NCBI GenBank assembly: GCA_023333565.1 | Contig: JAJKFH010000611.1 | Span: forward strand, 124,001-188,000 | Length of the DNA: 64,000 nt | Source of the DNA: Puffinus mauretanicus | Taxonomy: Eukaryota > Chordata > Aves > Procellariiformes > Procellariidae | Reading direction: 5' to 3' | Part shown: in pieces, positions 1-12,700 of the stretch | Layout: every line of letters starts with the position of its first letter | Position numbering within the stretch: the first letter of the stretch is position 1 | The notes under the pieces: generated by a model | The model's input: only the letters and a program-made list of their open reading frames with translations | What the model was told of the DNA's origin: nothing | Databases searched by the model: none | Program-made: the position numbers and the translations under genes

Positions 1-3000
1 AGAATAATTATGCAGACATTGGAACAGCTAGTGTAGCTTTCTGTGCCTACACAACATCTGTCTCATGCACTGAAATAACATATTGAAAACAACATAATGC
101 ATCTGCCTTCAGAAATAAAACTCTAACCCAAACTATTTACAATATCCTCTCCTTTATCTAATCAAACTCAAATGTGATTTCAAACTAAAAATGTGATTTC
201 AACTTAATTGACCTGTGTTTTACTCTGTTTTCACTAAAAATGTGGATTCCTTAAGTTTTAATTAAATAAATCACTTACCAGCCTTTAGCAATGACACTTC
301 GGGTTTCTCAGCACCCTATACAAAAAAAAAAAGAAGAAAAAAAAGAAAAGAAAAAAGGTAATTAGTGCAACTTATTGGAAAACCTATTTTATTTTGCTTT
401 ATTGAAAAAAACGATTTTTTTAAGTGCCAACATAATTTACTATGGCAAGTAAGGTTTGGAATTAGTAACATGACACTACTCCCAGTGAAATCTGGGATAA
501 GACTTCCACAGCCTTCACTAAGTCAGCCTTAAGCCATACGAGAAAGACAGAAGGTGAGCTAAGCCAGAAGGCTAAATCAGAAATAAATGCAGCCCCTGTC
601 TGGTTTGCAAGGACACATTGGGACAAACTGGGCTGCAAAACCACACTATTGCTCTGAATCATTTTGAGCTGGTCTGGGGGAGACTATGGCCCATTTGGGT
701 GTTTTTGCTAAATCTCTCACTCAATGAAAAACCTTTTGGCATGTAATGTTTTGGAACTTGCACAAATCTCCCCAAACACCAGGAAGTCATAGTATGTCAA
801 CGAAAAGGAGAAAGTTCTCAGATTCCTCTGCTTGTTTTAATTATGCTTCTGTGATTTAAACCTGATATAAATTTGGTTCCTTTTTGTTGAGCAGAACCTT
901 AAGAAGGTCAGTACAAATTCTTTTGTGTGGAAGGTCAAGTTCTTTAGAATGACATTAATTCTCTTATTTAAATATCTTGTAAATATTTAAGGAGAATACA
1001 TTTGCTGTGTTTTGGAGGAGGGGTTAGAAAGTATTAAGTGTGTTTTCAACTCTGCAGCTCATATTTCAATTCTTTCTGCAGACCATAGTTTCTGAATAAT
1101 TGGGTTCAAGAAAACTGACAACAGCTCTACTAGATTTAAAGTGTAAGCCTCTATCAGATGCAGAGCCATAACTACTATACCTGTATATATATATAAAAAA
1201 CATACATATAATTCTATCTATTTCTATATAAAACTTTTCAAGAGATTTAGATAACAAATTTGACATTTGGCCTTGAAAAAACAAAATATTCAAGTTATGA
1301 ACGTTCTTGATCACATTCTTCAGAATATGTAGAATTTTCATATCAAAACAAATATCTTTGGATTTAATACATTTTGCATATTCTCCTTTAATTCTTAACC
1401 AATTGTTCATTTTTCACAGCTGACTCAGCTAATAGTTATCCTTCCTTTTTTAATCATACTTTCTCTATTTGACATATTTGTCATTATTACTTGGGACATT
1501 TTCCAGCACCCAGAATATTTTGTTCATATCATTCCATGAATCACCAATGGTTTTTATGGCTTTGTCTTCTGAGTCAGTACAGATTTCTGATACATACTAA
1601 CTTTCATTGATATCAAAATCTATTTTTCACTAGAGGGTGAGGGTGAAGATTTTTCATGATCCTTCTAATTCTTCCTCCATCACTCTTTGGTAGCCTGTAA
1701 CCATTTTGTCGTCTTCATTTTTCCATTTCGTTTTTCCCTCTTGATAAGCATTTGTGTTGAGATCTAATTCAGAGTGAAACCCCCATATAATTAATTCCAG
1801 TGATTTATTTATGATTTAATTTTGGACTTCACCATAAACAATGTTTGAGAAAATGAACTGCAATTCACCTGGAACTTCCAGATAAATTCAAAGGAATTAG
1901 GTACTCAAATCTTCCTGAATGTTATAAGGCAATCTCTTTCCTGTCTTCACTATATCTCATCATTCTTCTGTACTTTGAGCTTAACCCAGATCACATTCAG
2001 AGGACTTTTTAAGAGTTGCAGTGATTTCAATGAGCTTCCAGTCAACCATCAGAGGCTTGAGAGACTGTCACGCCTAACATTGCAGCACTGCATCTCTCAT
2101 TTACAGTGTTCTCATGACTTAGAGGAGCTATTGGTGATTCTACACATAGCTGCAGCTACCCAACAGGATTGGCTCTAACGCTGAGTGTTTGGCAGGCAAG
2201 GCTTCTAACTCTTAAAACTACCAGTAATTCGTCAGTCATGTAAAACTGACTGAAAATCATTATAGAGTTTTCTTAGTCTATTTACTGAGTGATTTTTTCT
2301 GTTGGTTTTTAAGAAACACTGACTAATTAGTGAGCCAACCCTTTACTGAGCACCTTGTGCTTCAGATATGCCAGACCTCCACTACACAGTTATTTGAAAC
2401 TGCAATCCAGTTGCTATGACTACAGCAAGCTCCCATAGGATGGCTGAATTCAGCTGGCACATGCCAACCACGCAGAATACTAATGAAATGCAAGAGTCCA
2501 CCTATATGCACTGCAATTCAAAGATGCATTTTACAAAACTAAAATATTTGCAATAAGTCGACTGAAAATACAATTAGCTTGTTTCTCAATAAAAAAAATA
2601 GAACCCATTCTCTTTGCAGAAACCTTTTCTCTTTCTATGCCCTGTAGCTGGATTTTTACTTTTTTTTTTAAAAAAACAGAGTTTAAATGATGTAGCTTAA
2701 TAGAAATAAATATCTATTTTTCTAAAACACAATTAAACAAATCAAGGTAATAAGGATTTCACATTAGTTATATTCAATTATATTAATCAGAAAAATTAAA
2801 TATGACAGCTTTACTTGGTTTTGGCTTTATACAGCAAAATCCATGAAAGGTATTCTATTGTGTGCTTGTTTACCACACAACTTTAACAACAGAATAACAT
2901 TAACCAAATCAGCCTATGATGGTGATGGTAAAGTTATGTTGAGAAAGGATAAATATGAAGTTATTTCTACTTGCATATCAGTTCTGCTTCATGCTGTTGG

Positions 3001-5040
3001 GCTGCTCTGGAATACGCTGAAACCTCTGATGTAGGTCCACTTGGATGCTGACAATCTTGCAGGAGATTTTGGGTCGTAACAGCTAAAGATTACTGTTACC
3101 TTTTATCAGGGAGTATTTAAAATACATCTTGTTAGAAACCTACTGCAGAAACTATGGCTGTTGGCTATTACCATCTCCATTCATGTCTGTTACCTAATGC
3201 CCTCTACTCTATGGGAACTCATACAGAAAATTCCGGTTTTGATGTTTAGTAATTCCTGATATTGTCATATATATACGGGTCCTGACTGTTTCATTTCAGA
3301 CCTATCGATGATAAAGAGATGTTATTTGTCTCTTTATTATCTATTTGTTTGATGAACTCCTGCTAAAGATGAACAAAAAAATCCAGGATTCTCATGGATT
3401 CCTGAAGATGTATCTGTTGCCTTAGAGATGGTTGACTACAACTGTTATCACTGAGGCATTTGTGGATACTACTAAGATTTAGCAGGCTTTTTGAAAGGGA
3501 TTACATACCAGGAATAGCCAGAATCATAAAAACAAGTATAAATATTATGTTTATAGAATCTTACATTTATGGAATTTTATAAGCGAAAGAAAGACTCAGG
3601 TTCCACAGCACAGTTAGTTTGTATGTAAGCACTAGGAGAAAATATTTCTTCTGTTATCCTGTAACTGCCTTTTACAGAATCTATGCATTGTGTTATAAAT
3701 AAAAAAGCATGTGTTGAATGTCCTGAAGCAGGAAGTATTGTTTTGTACGAATCTATAAAAAATCTTTCTTCAAAAATAAAAAATAGAATAAAAAATAGAA
3801 GCCACTAAAATATTTCACTATTCACATGCAAGCATCATTAATCCATTCCTGACTCTCAAAAGGCCATTCTGTCACGTCCCCTCTTGGAATACTAGATTTT
3901 TGTGAACGTTCTACATCAGAGGTCTAGAGAAAGCGTGTAATTCTTTTAAACTGAATGGGTAGAATCAATATGCCTGCTGAGCGATGTAAGGGGTTATAGA
4001 CTGGTGCAGGGATGTATGTCAGGACATGCCAAAATAAAAAGGTACCTGAAAAGACCATACCTTATACTTAGGTAGCAAGTGGTTATTACTAACTGTTTAC
4101 CTGCTAGTTGCTAGTTGCCTTTGGGATCAAGAAATGCAAAACTGGTTTTAAACTGACTTTTCCTTTTTTGCCATCATCATTGGCCTTTGCAACACAGTTT
4201 ACAGAATCTAATGTTGCTGAAATTGTGATGGCCACTTAACATTTACCTAATAAAAAAGTGTTTTCCACTAGGAATTAACTCTGATCTTGAGCCACAAAGC
4301 GAGGTACTGCCAATGCATGTGCTGTCTCCACAGATCTAATGCAGGACTAATTGAATCCTGCTCCATTTTTATGAGATGACACATTAAATAATTCTCATAT
4401 TAGGTTTGCAGGAATGCCCATTCCCAGTAAGGGACCCTCTAAGTTCATGCGACATCCATAGATAGGCATATCAACACTAACAGGATTAGTATTTAGACAT
4501 CTTCAGCCACCAACGATGATGTAAAAGAAACGTTACTAAGTTATGGACACAGGCAACCAGAAAACATTTTTAACCACTACATCGTGATCCTGCTCAAGGG
4601 ACGATAAAGGCACCAACTGAAAAGGGTACAGAGCAATGCAGCCTCTGCCTGTCCAATGACACAAAGCTCATAATGCACTTAATGGCACATGGCAGAGCTT
4701 TTAACCCTTGTACCCTTCCTCCTCTCTAAACTTAGGAACAATGGATCTGGTCAGAGGAGATTAAAATATATGTGAGCATAGTCCACTCTGCTGCTTATCT
4801 TGGTGCTAAGAGCAGTGTCTCTAAACACCTAGAGGAAATAGTTAAGTATCCATTTTCAAAGTGCATGAAAAGGAAATGGACAACTTGCTGCCTTTTTCAT
4901 ATAATTCAGTCTTTACATGAGCAAGACACTTACTAAATGGCAGGTCACTGCCTGCTTCTCACATGATCTCCACTTGTCCCTTTCTCTGAGTATACATCTG
5001 GTCTCCTGTCCCTCAAAAAGGGAGAGGAACAACCCCCTTG
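1..5040. other. gene-free AT-rich DNA
   Basis: No coding exon, RNA gene or recognisable transposon is seen. Open frames here are under 115 codons, mostly lack ATG starts and resemble no family I know. Low-complexity pieces are an A-rich tract near 322-356, a short (TA) run near 1183-1196 and several A/T homopolymers. Some shadows of old repeats may be present but are too decayed to name. Confidence 0.7.
322..356 (+). repeat. A-rich low-complexity tract
   Basis: Thirty-five bases made only of A with four single G interruptions. There is no adjoining body of a retrotransposed sequence that would make this the tail of an inserted element, so it is best read as simple low-complexity DNA. Confidence 0.8.
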
Positions 5041-5060
5041 GGCTACAGTGGTACAACTAC

Positions 5061-5470
5061 CACCTGATTAAAATCAGAAGAGGGGAAGAAAAGGAGAACT
5101 GACATTACTTGAAAAAGGAAAGAGCAATTACTCAGTGTAAAGAGACAGAAGTTCTCTTTTTCGCAGAAACAGAGAGAAGCCTTAATGGAAGGTTGAGGAA
5201 GAAGAATGGATGAAAAAATGGGAAAGAGCAAAAGCCCTGGAAAGAAGAGGTGAGGCAAAAACTGTGGAAAGTAAGGGTGAGCAGGGACAAGTCAAAGAAA
5301 AGTAATAACGTAAAAAAAATGCACATCTGTGGAAAATGTAGACAGTGAAAAAAAAAGTTACAAAAAAGAAAGGAAAATGGTGACTAAAGAAAAAAAAAAG
5401 ACAGGTAAAAGTCCTAGAAGAGTAAAAAAGGGGCAGTAGGAGACAGGATAGCAAATACAGGGAGAGAGTT
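5061..5470 (+). repeat. purine-rich strand-asymmetric region
   Basis: The plus strand is dominated by A and G for about 400 bases, with runs such as GAAGAGG and AAAAAGAAAGG, and a weaker bias continues to about 5830. The complementary strand is therefore pyrimidine-rich and gives three overlapping Phe/Leu/Ser-rich open frames (5043-5258, 5132-5326, 5182-5454), which are composition artefacts rather than genes. The tract ends close to a plus-strand pyrimidine run finishing in TCTAG (about 5475-5500), so the bias flips abruptly. Not periodic enough to be a microsatellite. Function, if any, is unknown. Confidence 0.65.
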
Positions 5471-8400
5471 ACCGTGTCTTCTTTTCTCTTTTCTCTCTAG
5501 AGTGTTTTTTTGTCACTGTAGTCACTAGCAGATGATCCTTTGGAGAGATCGCTGTCATGGCATTATATGAAAATGCCCAGGTCCTGCAGCAAATTTCCAA
5601 GAAGGCAGAAGTGACAGAATAGCAACTTGGAAACACTGAGATTCAATAAAACGGATAGATCTAACCTGGAAGTGGAATTGAAGGAATAAGAGATTGAAGA
5701 AGGGTCACTTAAAAATTGTAGCTGGAGGAGATGGATGTGGCTGTGATACTGATGGAACTGGAGAAGAAATGTGGAAGAGAGGAGGACCATAGCACCTTCA
5801 CACTTCTAACTGAAGATGCAGCTAATTAAAAAAAAAAAAGAAATCTCATCCAAAAGCTTTTGGAATTCTTAATGCAACAGGAATAAACAAAGCTAATGAG
5901 ATTCATGAACACTGGGATGATAAAATCATCTTACCAGTAACTCCAAAAATCTGCTAGACTTATATTAAGTTACATAAGTGATGAAGTACCCATTTTCATG
6001 TCAGATTTTTTTAATGCAGATTACCAGCATTTCTCTCTCACTCAGTTTTCACATGCCTAGGAATCATTACAAGATTTCCCACAGTTCCCATAGCAGGTCT
6101 GCAGTGGAAAACATAATTATCTGAAACCATAGTTTTAACTACATAAAGTTTTAAGTAGCCCCTGTTCACATATAACTGATCACTGGAAGAGAAGCTTGTG
6201 TTGTCACTCTCCATTCACTTAATATTGGGCCAGATTTTCAACAACTGGATCTCCACAGATGCATACTCCTCAGTTATACATGGAAAAAAAGTGTCTCCCT
6301 TCAAAATAGAGCTATCATTGCCAGAAAGAAGCTGAATCCTAGTCTGTTGTGGGTTTTTTTAATACCACATGGATAAGGCAGACTTCAGCAAACTCGTATA
6401 ACATTTTGAGTCACCTCCATTTGGATTTACACTCTCTATTGATTAATATGTACCGATAGAAACCATTCACTATGTAATGAGAGGTATCTGGAGATAGCAG
6501 GAGTTATGTTTTTAAGTATTTTCTACTCTGTTTCCATAAATAGTTGAATCAATTGATTATACTGAATTGTTGAGGCAAGCACAAAAATACAGAGCAAGAA
6601 AAAAGGTGACCTGTAAATCATCTATTGCATAGGTAGCTTCTGAAGAAAGAGACTTCACAGTTGGACAATGTGTCAAAATCCACTGTGCAAAGATTATTAA
6701 AGCACATAACCCTAAGGTCTTTTGGTGACTAACAAAGTGGAATGTTCATTAATGTTAATATTGCCCCCAAATCCTACAAATACTGTATGGAGTTTATATT
6801 TTAAAACATAAATAATGCTTAAACTTGGCAGAAGATAGTAATGAAGGTGTATAGCAAGAGAAGTGCTGGTCAGTAGACTCTGCTTGTTTTGATTTATAAG
6901 GTGTGGTGAGGTGGGGGGATGGACTTGTAGAAGATGAAGAAAACTCCTTCTATATATGCAAGACCTTCTGAAAGTGTTTATGTTTGAAGAATTATTCAGA
7001 TCCAGGCTTCACAGAGCTCAGCAAGGGAATGGAATATTTGGGTTTGCTGATAAACAAAAGCTTCTTTGGCTTTTCTCACCAACATGCATATATCATGAAA
7101 CTAATGAAAGCCCTTCTCTAAGTTCAGTGAAGAACAGACAGCTGTTTTAAAGCTAATGATTTAAAAAGCCCTGTCTGTTCGTAACCAAAACTGAATATTC
7201 TTTTTTACTTTATCTAAACTGATGAGTGTCATGAAACAATAATCTAACTTCTAATCATACAAAAGTCTCTGGCGCAGTGCTAGCTGCTATGGCATCTTCC
7301 CAACAGCACTTCAGATGCCTCTACATTTTTTAACTTTTCTTGAGGAGCTTGGTGACAAACTCCTGTGGAGGAGACAAACTCCTGAGGAGGCCAAGACCAA
7401 AGCAATGGGTAGAAACTGATATTCCTACCAGCTACAGCTGTCCAAGAAGAATGGTCCTTCTACAGCCTTCTGTTAGTTCTTCTCAAAGGTAGTCAGCGAT
7501 ACTAACCTGCCTCAGGCCAAATTAATTGGACAGGACAGTTTAAGCAGGTATTTTGAATTAATTCAGGTGTATGCAGAGAAAAAGTATGTTAGCAACCAGA
7601 ACTGGTGTGAAGGACGAAAAGTGATGGAGCATTAACTTTGTGTTCAGTCTATTATGGAGCAAACTTCCTCAGGTTGCTCCAAAAAGTGAGGGGATCTACA
7701 GAGAGTCTCAGTCACCTTCTGATAGCAATGTGTATGTATGCACACTGTAGTACTGCAGATATCTATAGATACAGAGATATATATCATATTGCATATCTAT
7801 ATAAATACAGCCTACACACCTTAGGACAGTATCATTCCAAATAATTTATCAGGAACCAAAACCACAAGACCTCATCTTTGGGGAATTAACTACTAGGATC
7901 AGTGAGCAATAAGAAGTAATTCTATAACAATTCCTGTAGTTCACTCTTGAAGAGGTTGCACATATACCTGTAAGCACATATTACTTCTTATTTTCTGTAT
8001 CTTCTACACTTCTCTACAAAACAATCAACAAGTGAAAAAGTCTGTTTCCATACCAACATTTCATGTTACATTCTTGTATAATAAAATTTCTTCTTCTTTA
8101 TCAACACTGAAGCAAAACTCACAGCTAAAATAGAGATGACAACAGAAATCTTATAGTGCCCAATATATTATAAGCATTTGAAGGATTAACATAAACTATG
8201 TCAGATTTTTAACTTCTTCACTATTTCAGTGTCATTTAGAGTAATTTGTAGTTGGTGATTTACAGAACAAAAATATTCATAGTAGCTGTGTGGTACTGAA
8301 TAGTGGCATTCTTCCAACATAGTCTATTCCCAAAAGTAAATCAAAATTCTTTGGATGATGTTCCCTAAAACCAGACAGACTGTACATGTATTAGAAGCAT

Positions 8401-9300
8401 ATTTACAGCAACTTTTCAAGGAATGGGGAAACTGGTGTTAAATATTATCAAAATGTATATACCCAAATGTTAACACTCACATTTAAAAAAAAGTAAGACC
8501 AAGAAAAATAGCAGCAGAAATGGCATGTGCAACATTTAAAATCAACAATTTTAAAAGAAAATACAGGAGATTGTTCAGCTGCTACTAGACAGAGATCCAC
8601 TACAAGAAAGTAGCATTAAAATGTCAAAGTCCAGTCTTAGTGACAGAATCAACAAATACAGAGGTGCCTTCTAGTCAGAGAAACCAAGATAAAGATAGAT
8701 ATATGGAAGCACGTGGAAAAGAAACAAGCAGCAGAAAACATGAACTTCCCCAAAATATCGCAAAAAATCCATTAATAAAGGAAAGGTAACACAAGTGAAG
8801 AGGCAAAAAGAAATCTAGCAGATAGCACCTACAGAAATTGAAGGCAAAATCTTAAATTATCAGCACAAGTTTGACAATGTGTTACACTGAACTATCAATA
8901 AGATCAACAAACATTTCAGCAAAGTATTGAACTAAGAAAAGCAATGGAAAATGGCATGATCATTAAAACACCAAAGAAAAATAATCTTTGAGAACTGTTT
9001 TTGTGTTACAGGTCTTCTGCATTCATATTTTAAGAAGAAAAGTTCTTGCAAAGGAAAGAGCAGACCGACTGAACTATGCCATCTCCCCAGTGTGGCCCCA
9101 GATACATGGCAGACAAGCCTGAGTTTTGAGGAAGACATTATTGCTGAGAGAAAACAGCCAAAAAAAAAAGATGGTAAAAGAATTGGAGAGCACTTCTCAG
9201 AACATACAAAAAACCTGTAAATATCTTTCATCTGAAAAAATCAAGTAATCATTTTTTAAAATTAGACAGATAAAACTGGTGTTCCTGACATGCAATATGG
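5471..9300. other. gene-free AT-rich DNA
   Basis: No supported gene. Purine bias fades by about 5830, where there is an A run of 12 (about 5827-5838). A 19-bp tandem duplication lies at 7352-7389. A sequence near 6226-6250 resembles one end of a very old sauropsid repeat but is too short to assign. Everything else is unremarkable AT-rich sequence with stops in all frames. Confidence 0.65.
7352..7389. repeat. 19-bp tandem duplication (2 copies)
   Basis: Two adjacent 19-bp copies share the core GACAAACTCCTG and differ at two positions. It looks like a local replication-slippage duplication in otherwise single-copy DNA. Confidence 0.8.
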
Positions 9301-9394
9301 CCTTTGTGCAAATGAGAATTAGGCCCTGGAGATTTGACTCAGTTCTTCCTGAACACTGTGGGGAGATACAATCACCTGCTGTATCCTGGCCTAA

Positions 9395-9727
9395 TCAGAC
9401 TAATTTTACTAATGGCTTTACCCCAATATTTAGGCTGCTGCAACTTCTCACCTGGTAAGCACATACACAATGATGGCAGAGCCTAGAGCGCACCTTCCAG
9501 TTCTGGTCCCACATCAAGAGGAAGCCAAGACTCCATGAGTTGTTGTTTTCCCCCAGAGTACCCAGCAGAGGTGCAAGAATTGAGAGGGAGATGAGGGCCA
9601 AACAGGAGACCAGAACGGCGGCACACTGAACATAGCAAGCAGCATCACGGAGCACCTCTGTTTCATAATGCAGGCCTGCGAATATGTTCCTCCCTAAGAG
9701 CTGGAGGTTGGTTTTGATCCAAAACAA
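9395..9727 (-). other. unidentified GC-richer open stretch, probably not a gene
   Basis: The minus strand is open for 110 codons without an ATG start, as the first codon is TTG. The translation has one hydrophobic stretch (about residues 36-56, rich in Ala, Val, Leu and Ile) and otherwise no domain I recognise. The DNA is clearly more GC-rich than its surroundings. On the plus strand the same interval contains a donor-like GTAAGC near 9454 and an acceptor-like pyrimidine run ending in CCCCCAG near 9556. It could be an old repeat, an exon of a noncoding transcript, or chance. I do not claim a protein. Confidence 0.2.
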
Positions 9728-9730
9728 GAG

Positions 9731-12700
9731 TCAAAATTAAATTCACTAGACTTACTCTAATGTGTAAGTAAGAATCAAAACCCTAAACCCAAAAGTTGTT
9801 CAGTTTCACAAAGCATTTTGCAATATGGCTTTGTTCCAAAGGAAGAAACTCAAAAAGGCCTAAAATCCTGCATGAAAGAAAATTCAGAAGAAAAGAACTA
9901 TATATTTCACCATCATTTTTTCTTTTAAAGGAAAAAAAAATGATTTTGAGGGTACTTTTGAATACTGGATCCTTAGAGTAAACTCACATAAGTCTGTTGA
10001 TTTCACTGGAGCTATGAGGTTTTGCTGAAGATGAGAATCTGACCCAGGGCACTTGACGTGTTTATGGTTTTTTCTATGAACTGTTTCTTCTTATGAACGG
10101 AAAGCAGAGAAAGGGAAAACAAAGCATTTATCAGGTGAATATTTTTATTACAAGCTTCTGCACATGCTATAATTAAAATTAGAAAGGAAAATAAATGCTT
10201 AGCATTATTCCTAAGTAATACATGTATTTGACTTAATTAAACACAGCAAAATTATCCTTTCAGTTAATAACCAAAAGAACATTTTGTATGAAGGATTTTC
10301 TTGAGCAACTCTTCAAGCATTAATTGATATACTGTGCCTCACTGCTGTAATTGTCAGTTTCAAGAATTACTTATGTGACTCCAGAGAGTGGTTCATTGGA
10401 GGTCATCCAAAACCAGCATCTGTCCCACAGCACTGAAAAAATTGGACTTCCCTGTCTACTTGTGTTAGATATTTCACCGTCTTTCACACAGCGGAGGGAA
10501 AGACCCACTGATACTGCCAAGAACTTCTCCAAGGTATTGTTCTGAACTTCGCAAAGGAATAAACAATTCTGTTGTTTGAGTGTTCCCAAACCCACACTCC
10601 CATCCCACTTCAATTTCAAAATAACCATATAAAATAGAGTTCAGTGGATTCAGCTGATACCAATTTCAGTTTCTGTTTTAAATGTAAAATGCTGAAGGCT
10701 AACAAAAGAGAGCTGGAGAAAGTCGTGTTGATGTGTTTTGTTGCAACCACCATTTAATTGTGCTAACCTTGAGCAAAGTAAACTACTTGATAGAAAGATT
10801 ATTCTCAAACTTTATACTTTTAACAGCAACTTCATTTGCTTGAGGGATAGCTACATTGCAGAAACAAGGGAAAATGTTTCCAGAATGTGTGTAAAAAGTT
10901 GTAAGCAAAGTAGCCTCCTGCCGGATACAAGGTACCATGCTGCTTAGAAGTTTGCCAGGGTGTGGATAGATCCAGTGACACTGAAGATTGCATTAGGACA
11001 ACAAGAAGTTAATTTCACTTAAGAAAAAACAATTCAGAGGGTTGTGCTGGCTTTAGCAAAGTTTTTGTCCTTGATGTTTTCTGGTTAAAGAGCAATGTCA
11101 GTTGCCTGTATAACCTGTGTTTCAGGACACTAACTTGGAATAGAAGAGATTCAAGTCTAAAAGGGAGATCTACTCAGCTTGATTTGGGACAAGGTTTGCT
11201 TAAAGTCAGACAAAAAAACATAACTTGAATCTCAAGACGACAGATATTTCTAAGCCTCAAGGGATACCACAGAAAAAAATTTCATTCTGATGAGAGGACA
11301 ATTACTATACTCCAGAAATAATTTGTTCCCATCTTCGTACCTATCACTCTGAGTATCAGCTGTCAGCACTTAATAAGTAAACTTTCATCCCCCCAAAATC
11401 ACCAGTTATAACTCTCTCCAATCCAGATCTTTGTGCTGCTGTCTACAATCTCTTAAGTAGCACATAAGATTTCATACTATTCTCTTAAAAATACAGTAAA
11501 GAATATCCTCTCTAATGACTATTAAAATGTAGGGATTGATTCATTTCATTGCCTTTTAAAATTTCATTTTACACAATTCACATTTAATCTCATTGAAAGG
11601 AATCAAACTGCAAGTTTGTCTGTTATTAATAGTGTCTTAATAGTTTCTAAAGCATCACATATTTAAAATAAAAATTCCTATTACATGACACACTTCTAAA
11701 GGTACTTTTACTGAAACAAATGGCTGCTTTAGGAAACTTGTAATGAAGGATTTAAGGAACTCCTTCCAGCTCCATGTCAGAAGTTTGAATTAGGTTCCAA
11801 CTGGAAGAGTGAAACCACCTGATAGTAACATCTACTTTGTGCTGTGGGGAAAAGGAATTGGCACTAACTATATTCCTGTTGGAAGCTTCTGGAGAATCCA
11901 ACAAGTGGGTTTGTATCAAGGAGTATCACTTAGGAAAATTATGATAGTGAATCCAGAAAAAACTAGTGTGTATATATATAATTTCTTTAAAGTATGATCC
12001 TTTTCTTCTGTTTACTCCTTTTTTATTTAAAGGAACTACCTAGTAATCAGCCTTTAAGTATTTGGGATTTTTATTTACATTCACTTTTATATAAATACTT
12101 TGTCTTCTTTTGTTCATCTTGCTTTGCCTTCCGTGTCTTAACAGTCTCTTTGGCTTGTATAACATTTTAGCATTTTAGTGTGGAACCATACATCAAAATT
12201 TATTTCGTACTGTGCTTTCAGTCTGCCCCATCATTTTTACTACACCCTCAAGGTTTCTCAGAGATGGATCCTGGGGGGACCCAATTGGACAGAAGGAAAT
12301 AGTGATGGGAAAGAGAAATCTGCCTCCATCTGCACTCTTTGCACCAGTTCCCCTAGTAAACTTTTCAAGTTTATATCTAATACAGTCTTTCACATGGAAA
12401 CTCAGATTCTAGAGCTCTTGTCTGCTGTGCAATGCTGTTGAATGACACAAGGTCTATTAATGCAGACTGCTTTGATTCTCAGTAAATATTTTCTATCTAA
12501 CAAAAATAACTGTCCTGGAGTTCTATATGCAGGTGCATCTCTTGTTGCTTTGATTACACAGGTTCCTTCATTTTTCTAGGTATCAGTGAGTTTACAAATA
12601 GTGAAAAGAAAAAAAAAGAGGAAGAATGAGAAAAAATAAGGTTGTCTAAAGTGATTCTTATTCCAGAGTTGTGCAATGTTTGTGAGGAATGTCTCTGTGA

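Noticed and set aside
5043..5454. Three overlapping minus-strand Phe/Leu-rich frames
   Set aside because: They are the shadow of the purine-rich plus strand, which cannot easily form stops on the complement.
5646..5838. AATAAA followed by a run of A, resembling a processed pseudogene tail
   Set aside because: The A run lies about 180 bp beyond the signal, no flanking direct repeat was seen and the upstream sequence does not translate into a known protein.
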